From Hippophae tibetana (Eukaryota; Streptophyta; Magnoliopsida; Rosales; Elaeagnaceae), in contig CM072803.1 of NCBI GenBank assembly GCA_037013495.1, positions 50,419,627-50,483,626 on the forward strand: a stretch of DNA of 64,000 bases, written 5' to 3'. The position numbers and the translations under genes are program-made. Under the pieces are notes generated by a model that saw only the letters and a program-made list of their open reading frames with translations, did no database searches and had not been told where the DNA came from. Below, piece by piece: positions 1-12,024 of the stretch. Each line of letters opens with the position of its first letter. Positions within the stretch are counted from its first letter, which is position 1.

Positions 1-2052
1 ATCATATTTGAATAACTCTTACTATTAAACTGGGTTTGAAACCTAGATTTCTAGAGAGAAAGGGACAACCAAAGGAAAATTCATTACGATCCCATCCAAA
101 ACAACCACAATAACTTATAAATAAGTTAAGAATATTGATGTGAAAAATGAGTCGAAAATAAGAATTATTGATCTCTTATTTAGAATAATGAAAACAATTT
201 CAAATTTAAATAGTTTTGCATCATAAGAAGTAATAATTTCACTTAAATATATCATAATTATTAGGAAGTAAAATGCGTAGTATTTATTTCGCCAACTTTC
301 TTTTATAATATAGACATGAGAAAATGATTATGTTTTATTTTCCCCTTATTGACTTTTCCCCATCATCTATGATTATTTTCTTTTTTTGTAAGTCTTAATT
401 CCCAGCACAAGGAAATTCATGCAAATTACATTACCTCCCTTCCAAATGGAAAAAGTTGATGGATAGGGGTAGTTTCAGACATCATTTCTAAACTTTTTCT
501 ACCTAGCTAGGAAAATTACTATTGTGGATGAGCGTAATATTTAGCATCATATTTCACTAACTCTTACTCTTAGAATGGGGTTGAAACCTAGATTTTTAGG
601 GAGAAAGGGACAACGAAAGGAAAATTCATTACGATGCCATCCAAAAAAACCACAATAACTTATAAATAAGTTAAGAATATTGATGTGAAAAATGAGTCGA
701 AAATGAGAATTATTGATCTCTTATTTAGAATAATGAACAAAATTTCAAATTTAAATAGTTTTGCATCATAAGGCGTAATAATTTCACTTAAATATATCAT
801 AAATATTAGGAAATAAAAAACGTAGTATTTATTTCGCCAATGTTTTTATATAATATAGACATTAGAAAATGATTATGTTTTATTTTCCCCTTATTGATTT
901 TTCCGCATCATCTATGATTATTTTCTTTTTTTGTAAGTCTTAGTTCCCAACACAATGAAATTCATGCAAATTACATTACCATCCTTCCAAATAGAAAAAG
1001 TTGATGGATAGAGGTTCTTTTAGACATCATTTGTAAACTTCTTGTTACATTGCTAGAAACATTGCTATTGTGGATGAGCGTAATATGTAGCATCATATTT
1101 CACTAACTCTTACTCATAGAATGGGGTTGAAACCTAGATTTCTAGGGAGAAAGGGACACCCAAAGGCAAATTCATTACGATGACATCCAAAAAAACCATA
1201 ATAACTTATAAATAAGTTAAGAATATTGATGTAAAAAATGAGTCGAAAATGAGAATTATTGATCTCTTATTTAGAATAATGAACAAAATTTCAAATTTAA
1301 ATAGTTTTGCATCATAAGACATACATAATAATTTCACTTAAATATATCATAAATATTAGGAAATAAAACGTGTAGTATTTATTTCGCCAACTTTCTTTTA
1401 TAATATAGACATGAGAAAATGATTATGTTTTATTTTCCTCTTATTAATTTTTCCCGATGATCTATGATTATTTTCTTTCCTTTGTAAGTCTTAATTCCAA
1501 GCACAGGAAAATTCATGCAAATTATATTACCTCTCTTCCAAATGAAAAATGTTGATTTATAGAGGTTATTTCAGACATCATTTCTAAACTTTTGGTTACC
1601 TAGCTAGAAAAATTGCTATTGTGGATGAGCGTAATATGTAGCATCATATTTCACTAACTCTTACTCTTAGAATGGGGTTGAAACCTAGATTTCTAGGGAG
1701 AAAGGGACAACCAAAGGCAAATTCATTACGATGACATCCAAAAAAACCACAATAACTTATAAATAAGTTAAGAATATTATTGTGAAAAATGAATCGAAAA
1801 TGAGAATTATTGATCTATTATTTAGAATAATGAACAAAATTTCAAATTTAAATAGTTTTGCATCATAAGACGTAATAATTTCACTTAAATATCTCATAAT
1901 TATTAGGAAATAAAACGCGTAGTATTTATTTCGCCAACTTTCTTTTATAATATAGACATGAGAAAATGATTATGTGTTATTTTCCCCTTATTGATTTTTC
2001 CCCATCATCTATGATTATTTTCTTTTTTTGTAAGTCTTAATTCCCAGCACAA
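1..2052 (+). repeat. Leading block of divergent monomers, no HOR
   Basis: Monomers start at 1, 546, 1092 and 1643. The first is E-like at its head ('tttgaataactc', 'ctgggtttg') and the next three carry 'ggggttgaaacc'. They differ from each other at many scattered positions, and no multi-monomer period repeats here, unlike the rest of the window. The 1092 monomer is 551 bp because of four extra bases ('atac') at about 1321-1324. Near 360-395, 900-935 and 1985-2030 the tails carry 'catcatctatg' and a T-rich 'ttctttttttgtaag', a tail form that reappears in the G and E monomers of HORs II and IV. This may be an older or less homogenised part of the array, or the edge of another HOR extending left of the window. 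Confidence 0.85.
111..128. repeat. Dyad in the monomer: 8-bp arms, 2-bp spacer (exemplar)
   Basis: 'taacttat' and 'ataagtta' are exact reverse complements separated by 'aa'. The element lies at offset about 110 and recurs in most monomers. It is imperfect in N ('taaattat' left arm) and D ('tagcttat' left arm) types. It could extrude as a short hairpin; any role in protein binding or centromere function is speculation. Confidence 0.8.
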
Positions 2053-4785
2053 GGAAATTCATGCAAATTACATTACCTCCCTTCCAAATGGAAAAAGTTG
2101 ATGGATAGAGGTTGTTTCAGACATCATTTCTAAACATTTTTCTACCTAGCTAGGAAAATTGCTATTGTGGATGAGCGTAATATTTAGCATCATATTTCAC
2201 TAACTCTTACTCTTAGAATGGGGTTGAAACCTAGATTTTTAGGGAGAAAGGGACAACCAAAGGCAAATTCATTACGATCCCATCCAAAAAAACCACAATA
2301 ACTTATAAATAAGTTAAGAATATTGATGTGAAAAATGCGTCGAAAATGAGAATTATTGATCTCTTATTTAAAATAATGAACACAATTTCAAATTTAAATA
2401 GTTTTGCATCATAAGCCGTAATAATTTCACTTAAATATATCATAAATATTAGGAAATAAAACGCGTAGTATTTATTTCGCCAACGTTTTTTTATAATATA
2501 GACATGAGAAAATGATTATGTTTTATTTTCCCATTATTGATTTTTCCCGATGAACTATGATTATTTTCTTTCCTTTGTAAGTCTTAATTCCCAGCACAGG
2601 CAAATTCATGCAAATTATATTACCTCTCTTCCAAATGGAAAATGTTGAGGGATAGAGGTTGTATCAGACATCATTTCGAAACTTTTTGTTACCTAGCTAG
2701 AAAAATTGCTATTGTGGATGAGCGTAATATGTAGCATCATATTTCACTAACTCTTACTCTTAGAATGGGGTTGAAACCTAGATTTCTAGGGAGAAAGGGA
2801 CAACCAAAGGCAAATTCATTGCAGTGACATCCAAAAAAATCACAATAACTTATAAATAAGTTAAGAATATTGATGTCAAAAATTAGTCGAAAATGAGAAT
2901 TATTGATCTCTTATTTAGAATAATGAACAAAATTTCAAATTTAAATAGTTTTGCATCATAAGACATAATAATTTCACTTAAATATATCATAAATATTAGG
3001 AAATAAAACGGGTAGTATTTATTTCGCCAACTTTCTTTTATAATATAGACATGAGAAAATGATTATGTTTTATTTTCCTATTATTGATTTTTCCCGATGA
3101 TCTATGATTATTTTCTTTCCTTTGTAAGTCTTAATTCCTAGCACAGGCAAATTCAAGCAAATTATATTACCTCCCTTCCAAATAAAAAATGTTGATGGAT
3201 AGAGGTTGTTTCAGACATCATTTCTAAACTTTTGGTTACCTAGCTAGAAAAATTGCTATTGTGGATGAGCGTAATATGTAGCATCATATTTCACTAACTC
3301 TTACTCTTAGAATGGGGTTGAAACCTAGATTTCGAGGGAGAAAGGGACAACCAAAGGCAAATTCATTACGATGATATCCAAAAAAACCACAATAACTTAT
3401 AAATATGTTAAGAATATAATGTCAAAAATGAGTCGAACATGAGAATTATTGATCTCTTATTTAGAATAATAAACAAAATTTCAAATTTAAATAGTTTTGC
3501 ATCATAAGACGTAATAATTTCACTTAAATATATCATAATTATTAGGAAATAAAACGCGTAGTATTTATTTCGCCAACTTTTTTTCATAATATGGACATGA
3601 GAAAATGATTATGTTTTATTTTCCCCTTATTGATTTTTCTCGATGATCTATGATTATTTTCTTTCCTTTGTACGTCTTAATTCCTAGCATAGGCAAATTC
3701 ATGCAAATTATATTACCTCCCTTCCTAATGGAAAATGTTGATAAATAGAGGTTGTTTCAGACATCATTTCTAAAATTTTTGTTACCTAGCTAGAAAAATT
3801 GCTATTGTGGATGAGCGTAATATGTAGCATTATATTTCACTAACTCTTACTCTTAGAATGGGGTTGAAACCTAGGTTACTAGGGAGAAAGGGACAACCAA
3901 AGGCAAATTCATTACGATGACATCCAAAAAAACCACAATAACTTATAAATAAGTTAAGAATGTAATGTCAAAGATGAGTCGAAAATGAGAATTATTGATC
4001 TCTTATTTAGAATAATGAACAAAATTTCAAATTTAAATAGTTTTGCATCATAAGACGTAATAATTTCACTTAAATATATCATAATTATTAGGAAATAAAA
4101 CGCGTAGTATTTATTTGGCCAACTTTCTTTTATAATATAGATATGAGAAAATGATTATGTTTTATTTTCCCCTTATTGATTTTTCCCCATGATCTATGAT
4201 TATTTTCTTTCCTTTGTAAGTCTTAATTCCCAGCACATGGAAATTCATGCAAATTACATTACCTCCCTTCCTAATGGAAAAAGTTGATGGATAGAGGTTG
4301 TTTCGGACATCATTTGTAAACATTTTGTTACCTACCTAGAAAAAATGCTATTGTGGATGAGCGTAATATGTGGCATCATATTTCACTAACTCTTACTCTT
4401 AGAATGGGGTTGAAACGTAGATTTCTAGGGAGAAAGGGACAACCAAAGGCAAATTCACTACGATGCCATTAAAAACAACCACAATAACTTATAAATAAGT
4501 TAAGAATATTGATGTCAAAAATGAGTCGAAAATGAAAATTATTGATCTCTTATTTAGAATAATGAACAAAATTTCAAATTTAAATAGTTTTGCATCATAA
4601 GACGTAATAATTTCAATTAAATATATCATAATTATTAGGAAATAAAACGCGTAGTATTTATTTGGCCAACTTTCTTTTATAATATAGATATGAGAAAATG
4701 ATTATGTTTTATTTTCCCCTTATTGATTTTTCCCCATGATCTATGATTATTTTCTTTCCTTTGTAAGTCTTAATTCCCAGCACAT
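2053..4785 (+). repeat. HOR I copy 1 (five monomers, 2733 bp)
   Basis: First of three successive copies of a five-monomer unit. Monomer starts in this stretch are 2189, 2736, 3283, 3829 and 4375. Diagnostic bases, in order: 'tatttagcatc' with 'ctagattttt' and 'aaaatgcgtcg'; 'cattgcagtgacatcc' with 'acgggtag'; 'ttcgagggag' with 'gatgatatcc'; 'gcattatatttc' with 'ctaggttact'; 'aaacgtagatttc' with 'gccattaaaaac'. The copy begins just after the mismatch at 2052 (a here, t at the equivalent 4785); sequence to the left no longer matches the unit. A private difference from the other copies is g at 3973 ('caaagatgag'). Confidence 0.93.
2777..2790. repeat. Second short dyad CCTAG-N4-CTAGG (exemplar)
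   Basis: At offset about 42 of most monomers 'cctag' and 'ctagg' flank 'attt'. The arms are broken in X and H types ('cgtag') and in the first monomer of HOR I ('ctagattttt'). It is noted as a conserved symmetry of the monomer; function is unknown. Confidence 0.65.
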
Positions 4786-7518
4786 GGAAATTCATGCAAA
4801 TTACATTACCTCCCTTCCAAATGGAAAAAGTTGATGGATAGAGGTTGTTTCAGACATCATTTCTAAACATTTTTCTACCTAGCTAGGAAAATTGCTATTG
4901 TGGATGAGCGTAATATTTAGCATCATATTTCACTAACTCTTACTCTTAGAATGGGGTTGAAACCTAGATTTTTAGGGAGAAAGGGACAACCAAAGGCAAA
5001 TTCATTACGATCCCATCCAAAAAAACCACAATAACTTATAAATAAGTTAAGAATATTGATGTGAAAAATGCGTCGAAAATGAGAATTATTGATCTCTTAT
5101 TTAAAATAATGAACACAATTTCAAATTTAAATAGTTTTGCATCATAAGCCGTAATAATTTCACTTAAATATATCATAAATATTAGGAAATAAAACGCGTA
5201 GTATTTATTTCGCCAACGTTTTTTTATAATATAGACATGAGAAAATGATTATGTTTTATTTTCCCATTATTGATTTTTCCCGATGAACTATGATTATTTT
5301 CTTTCCTTTGTAAGTCTTAATTCCCAGCACAGGCAAATTCATGCAAATTATATTACCTCTCTTCCAAATGGAAAATGTTGAGGGATAGAGGTTGTATCAG
5401 ACATCATTTCGAAACTTTTTGTTACCTAGCTAGAAAAATTGCTATTGTGGATGAGCGTAATATGTAGCATCATATTTCACTAACTCTTACTCTTAGAATG
5501 GGGTTGAAACCTAGATTTCTAGGGAGAAAGGGACAACCAAAGGCAAATTCATTGCAGTGACATCCAAAAAAATCACAATAACTTATAAATAAGTTAAGAA
5601 TATTGATGTCAAAAATTAGTCGAAAATGAGAATTATTGATCTCTTATTTAGAATAATGAACAAAATTTCAAATTTAAATAGTTTTGCATCATAAGACATA
5701 ATAATTTCACTTAAATATATCATAAATATTAGGAAATAAAACGGGTAGTATTTATTTCGCCAACTTTCTTTTATAATATAGACATGAGAAAATGATTATG
5801 TTTTATTTTCCTATTATTGATTTTTCCCGATGATCTATGATTATTTTCTTTCCTTTGTAAGTCTTAATTCCTAGCACAGGCAAATTCAAGCAAATTATAT
5901 TACCTCCCTTCCAAATAAAAAATGTTGATGGATAGAGGTTGTTTCAGACATCATTTCTAAACTTTTGGTTACCTAGCTAGAAAAATTGCTATTGTGGATG
6001 AGCGTAATATGTAGCATCATATTTCACTAACTCTTACTCTTAGAATGGGGTTGAAACCTAGATTTCGAGGGAGAAAGGGACAACCAAAGGCAAATTCATT
6101 ACGATGATATCCAAAAAAACCACAATAACTTATAAATATGTTAAGAATATAATGTCAAAAATGAGTCGAACATGAGAATTATTGATCTCTTATTTAGAAT
6201 AATAAACAAAATTTCAAATTTAAATAGTTTTGCATCATAAGACGTAATAATTTCACTTAAATATATCATAATTATTAGGAAATAAAACGCGTAGTATTTA
6301 TTTCGCCAACTTTTTTTCATAATATGGACATGAGAAAATGATTATGTTTTATTTTCCCCTTATTGATTTTTCTCGATGATCTATGATTATTTTCTTTCCT
6401 TTGTACGTCTTAATTCCTAGCATAGGCAAATTCATGCAAATTATATTACCTCCCTTCCTAATGGAAAATGTTGATAAATAGAGGTTGTTTCAGACATCAT
6501 TTCTAAAATTTTTGTTACCTAGCTAGAAAAATTGCTATTGTGGATGAGCGTAATATGTAGCATTATATTTCACTAACTCTTACTCTTAGAATGGGGTTGA
6601 AACCTAGGTTACTAGGGAGAAAGGGACAACCAAAGGCAAATTCATTACGATGACATCCAAAAAAACCACAATAACTTATAAATAAGTTAAGAATGTAATG
6701 TCAAAAATGAGTCGAAAATGAGAATTATTGATCTCTTATTTAGAATAATGAACAAAATTTCAAATTTAAATAGTTTTGCATCATAAGACGTAATAATTTC
6801 ACTTAAATATATCATAATTATTAGGAAATAAAACGCGTAGTATTTATTTGGCCAACTTTCTTTTATAATATAGATATGAGAAAATGATTATGTTTTATTT
6901 TCCCCTTATTGATTTTTCCCCATGATCTATGATTATTTTCTTTCCTTTGTAAGTCTTAATTCCCAGCACATGGAAATTCATGCAAATTACATTACCTCCC
7001 TTCCTAATGGAAAAAGTTGATGGATAGAGGTTGTTTCGGACATCATTTGTAAACATTTTGTTACCTACCTAGAAAAAATGCTATTGTGGATGAGCGTAAT
7101 ATGTGGCATCATATTTCACTAACTCTTACTCTTAGAATGGGGTTGAAACGTAGATTTCTAGGGAGAAAGGGACAACCAAAGGCAAATTCACTACGATGCC
7201 ATTAAAAACAACCACAATAACTTATAAATAAGTTAAGAATATTGATGTCAAAAATGAGTCGAAAATGAAAATTATTGATCTCTTATTTAGAATAATGAAC
7301 AAAATTTCAAATTTAAATAGTTTTGCATCATAAGACGTAATAATTTCAATTAAATATATCATAATTATTAGGAAATAAAACGCGTAGTATTTATTTGGCC
7401 AACTTTCTTTTATAATATAGATATGAGAAAATGATTATGTTTTATTTTCCCCTTATTGATTTTTCCCCATGATCTATGATTATTTTCTTTCCTTTGTAAG
7501 TCTTAATTCCCAGCACAT
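4786..7518 (+). repeat. HOR I copy 2 (five monomers, 2733 bp)
   Basis: Second copy, with monomer starts 4922, 5469, 6016, 6562 and 7108, each exactly 2733 bp after its partner in copy 1. All diagnostic bases of the five types are reproduced in the same order. I noticed only isolated single-base differences from its neighbours, so the unit spread much more recently than the monomers diverged from each other. No coding potential was seen. Confidence 0.94.
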
Positions 7519-10251
7519 GGAAATTCATGCAAATTACATTACCTCCCTTCCAAATGGAAAAAGTTGATGGATAGAGGTTGTTTCAGACATCATTTCTAAA
7601 CATTTTTCTACCTAGCTAGGAAAATTGCTATTGTGGATGAGCGTAATATTTAGCATCATATTTCACTAACTCTTACTCTTAGAATGGGGTTGAAACCTAG
7701 ATTTTTAGGGAGAAAGGGACAACCAAAGGCAAATTCATTACGATCCCATCCAAAAAAACCACAATAACTTATAAATAAGTTAAGAATATTGATGTGAAAA
7801 ATGCGTCGAAAATGAGAATTATTGATCTCTTATTTAAAATAATGAACACAATTTCAAATTTAAATAGTTTTGCATCATAAGCCGTAATAATTTCACTTAA
7901 ATATATCATAAATATTAGGAAATAAAACGCGTAGTATTTATTTCGCCAACGTTTTTTTATAATATAGACATGAGAAAATGATTATGTTTTATTTTCCCAT
8001 TATTGATTTTTCCCGATGAACTATGATTATTTTCTTTCCTTTGTAAGTCTTAATTCCCAGCACAGGCAAATTCATGCAAATTATATTACCTCTCTTCCAA
8101 ATGGAAAATGTTGAGGGATAGAGGTTGTATCTGACATCATTTCGAAACTTTTTGTTACCTAGCTAGAAAAATTGCTATTGTGGATGAGCGTAATATGTAG
8201 CATCATATTTCACTAACTCTTACTCTTAGAATGGGGTTGAAACCTAGATTTCTAGGGAGAAAGGGACAACCAAAGGCAAATTCATTGCAGTGACATCCAA
8301 AAAAATCACAATAACTTATAAATAAGTTAAGAATATTGATGTCAAAAATTAGTCGAAAATGAGAATTATTGATCTCTTATTTAGAATAATGAACAAAATT
8401 TCAAATTTAAATAGTTTTGCATCATAAGACATAATAATTTCACTTAAATATATCATAAATATTAGGAAATAAAACGGGTAGTATTTATTTCGCCAACTTT
8501 CTTTTATAATATAGACATGAGAAAATGATTATGTTTTATTTTCCTATTATTGATTTTTCCCGATGATCTATGATTATTTTCTTTCCTTTGTAAGTCTTAA
8601 TTCCTAGCACAGGCAAATTCAAGCAAATTATATTACCTCCCTTCCAAATAAAAAATGTTGATGGATAGAGGTTGTTTCAGACATCATTTCTAAACTTTTG
8701 GTTACCTAGCTAGAAAAATTGCTATTGTGGATGAGCGTAATATGTAGCATCATATTTCACTAACTCTTACTCTTAGAATGGGGTTGAAACCTAGATTTCG
8801 AGGGAGAAAGGGACAACCAAAGGCAAATTCATTACGATGATATCCAAAAAAACCACAATAACTTATAAATATGTTAAGAATATAATGTCAAAAATGAGTC
8901 GAACATGAGAATTATTGATCTCTTATTTAGAATAATAAACAAAATTTCAAATTTAAATAGTTTTGCATCATAAGACGTAATAATTTCACTTAAATATATC
9001 ATAATTATTAGGAAATAAAACGCGTAGTATTTATTTCGCCAACTTTTTTTCATAATATGGACATGAGAAAATGATTATGTTTTATTTTCCCCTTATTGAT
9101 TTTTCTCGATGATCTATGATTATTTTCTTTCCTTTGTACGTCTTAATTCCTAGCATAGGCAAATTCATGCAAATTATATTACCTCCCTTCCTAATGGAAA
9201 ATGTTGATAAATAGAGGTTGTTTCAGACATCATTTCTAAAATTTTTGTTACCTAGCTAGAAAAATTGCTATTGTGGATGAGCGTAATATGTAGCATTATA
9301 TTTCACTAACTCTTACTCTTAGAATGGGGTTGAAACCTAGGTTACTAGGGAGAAAGGGACAACCAAAGGCAAATTCATTACGATGACATCCAAAAAAACC
9401 ACAATAACTTATAAATAAGTTAAGAATGTAATGTCAAAAATGAGTCGAAAATGAGAATTATTGATCTCTTATTTAGAATAATGAACAAAATTTCAAATTT
9501 AAATAGTTTTGCATCATAAGACGTAATAATTTCACTTAAATATATCATAATTATTAGGAAATAAAACGCGTAGTATTTATTTGGCCAACTTTCTTTTATA
9601 ATATAGATATGAGAAAATGATTATGTTTTATTTTCCCCTTATTGATTTTTCCCCATGATCTATGATTATTTTCTTTCCTTTGTAAGTCTTAATTCCCAGC
9701 ACATGGAAATTCATGCAAATTACATTACCTCCCTTCCTAATGGAAAAAGTTGATGGATAGAGGTTGTTTCGGACATCATTTGTAAACATTTTGTTACCTA
9801 CCTAGAAAAAATGCTATTGTGGATGAGCGTAATATGCGGCATCATATTTCACTAACTCTTACTCTTAGAATGGGGTTGAAACGTAGATTTCTAGGGAGAA
9901 AGGGACAACCAAAGGCAAATTCACTACGATGCCATTAAAAACAACCACAATAACTTATAAATAAGTTAAGAATATTGATGTCAAAAATGAGTCGAAAATG
10001 AAAATTATTGATCTCTTATTTAGAATAATGAACAAAATTTCAAATTTAAATAGTTTTGCATCATAAGACGTAATAATTTCAATTAAATATATCATAATTA
10101 TTAGGAAATAAAACGCGTAGTATTTATTTGGCCAACTTTCTTTTATAATATAGATATGAGAAAATGATTATGTTTTATTTTCCCCTTATTGATTTTTCCC
10201 CATGATCTATGATTATTTTCTTTCCTTTGTAAGTCTTAATTCCCAGCACAT
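7519..10251 (+). repeat. HOR I copy 3 (five monomers, 2733 bp)
   Basis: Third and last copy, with monomer starts 7655, 8202, 8749, 9295 and 9841, again exactly 2733 bp after copy 2. Private changes seen by eye are t at 8132 ('gtatctgac' for 'gtatcagac') and c at 9837 ('atgcggc' for 'atgtggc'). Match to the unit stops at 10253, where 'cacatgcaaattc' replaces 'cacatggaaattc' and the following tail belongs to a different type ('aaatgaaaaatgttg'). The block therefore holds three whole copies with both ends at the same phase. Confidence 0.93.
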
Positions 10252-12024
10252 GCAAATTCATGCAAATTATATTACCTCCCTTCCAAATGAAAAATGTTGA
10301 TGGATAGAGGTTGTTTCAGACATCATTTCTAAACTTTTTCTTACCTAGCTAGAAAAATTGCTATTATGGATGAGCGTAATATGAAGCATCATATTTCACT
10401 AACTCTTCCTCTTAAAATGGGTTTGAAACCTAGATTTCTAGGGAGAAAGGGACAACCAAAGGAAAATTCATTACGATGACATCCAAAAAAACCACAATAA
10501 CTTATAAATAAGTTAAGAATATAATGTCAAAAATGAGTCGTAAATGAGAATTATTGATCTCTTATTTAGAATAATGAACAAAATTTCAAATTTAAATAGT
10601 TTTGCATCATAAGACGTAATAATTTCAATTAAATATATCATAATTATTAGGAAATAAAACGTGTAGTATTTATTTGGCCAACTTTCTTTTATAATATAGA
10701 TATGAGAAAATGATTATGTTTTATTTTCCCCTTATTGATTTTTCCCCATGATCTATGATTATTTTCTTTCCTTTGTAAGTCTTAATTCCTAGCACATGCA
10801 AATTTATGCAAATTACATTAACTCCCTTCCTAATGGAAAACGTTGATGGATAGAGGTTGTTTCGTACATCATTTGTAAACTTTTTGTTACCTACCTAGAA
10901 AAAATGCTATTGTGGATGAGCGTAATATGTGGCATCATATTTCACTAACTCTTACTCTTAGAATGGGGTTGAAACGTAGATTTCTAGGGAGAAAGGGACA
11001 ACCAAAGGCAAATTTATTACGATGACATCCAAAAAAACCACAATAACTTATAAATAAGTTAAGAATATAATGTCAAAAATGAGTCCAAAATGAGAATTAT
11101 TGATCTCTTATTTAGAATAATGAACAAAATTTCAAATTTAAATAGTTTTGCATCATAAGACGTAATAATTTCACTTAAATATATCATAATTATTAGGAAA
11201 TAAAACGCGTAGTATTTATTTCGCCAACTTTCTTTTATAATATAGACATGAGAAAATGATTATGTTTTATTTTCCCCTTATTGATTTTTCCCGATGATCT
11301 ATGATTATTTTCTTTCCTTTGTAAGTCTTAATTCCTAGCAGAGGCAAATTCATGCAAACTATATTACTTCCCTTCCAAATGAAAAATGTTGATGGATAGA
11401 GGTTGTTTCAGACATCATTTCTAAACTTTTTTTACCTAGCTAGAAAAATTGCTATTGTGGATGAGCGTAATATGTAGCATCATATTTCACTAACTCTTAC
11501 TCTTAGAATGGGGCTGAAACCTAGATTTCTAGGGAGAAAGGGACAACCTAAGGCAAATTCATTACGATGACATCCAAAAAAACCACAATAACTTATAAAT
11601 AAGTTAAGAATATTGATGTCAAAAATGAGTCGATAATGAGAATTATTGATCTCTTATTTAGAATAATGAACATAATTTCAAATTTAAATAATTTTGCATT
11701 GTAAGACGTAATAATTTCATTTAAATATATCATAATTATTAGGAAATAAAACGCGTAGTATTTATTTCGCCAACTTTCTTTTATAATATAGACATGAGAA
11801 TATGATTATGTTTTATTTTCCCCTTATTGATTTTTCCCCATCATCTATGATTATTTTCTTTTTTTGTAAGTCTTAATTCCCAGCACAAGGAAATTCATGC
11901 AAATTACATTACCTCCCTTCCAAATGGAAAAAGTTGATGGATAGAGGTTCTTTTAGACATCATTTGTAAACTTTTTGTTACCTAGCTAGAAATATTGCTA
12001 TTGTGTATCAGCATAATATGTAGC
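10252..12024 (+). repeat. Transitional monomers between HOR I and HOR II
   Basis: Contains the end of the monomer begun at 9841, then monomers 10388, 10934 and 11479. The 10388 head is unusual ('ctcttcctcttaaaatggg') and resembles only the odd head at 19128. The 10934 monomer has 'ggggttgaaacgtag' and is X-like. The 11479 monomer is the G2 type ('ttgcattgtaag', 'tcatttaaatat'), which otherwise occurs only in HOR II at 18582 and 22406. This short run links two HOR domains and carries pieces of both, as expected at a domain boundary. Confidence 0.85.

Noticed and set aside
2189-2300. Telomere-like heptamer 'tttaggg' in the first HOR I monomer and at ~595
   Set aside because: It occurs once per monomer as a single-base variant of 'ttctaggg', never in tandem. 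It is not a telomeric or interstitial telomeric array.
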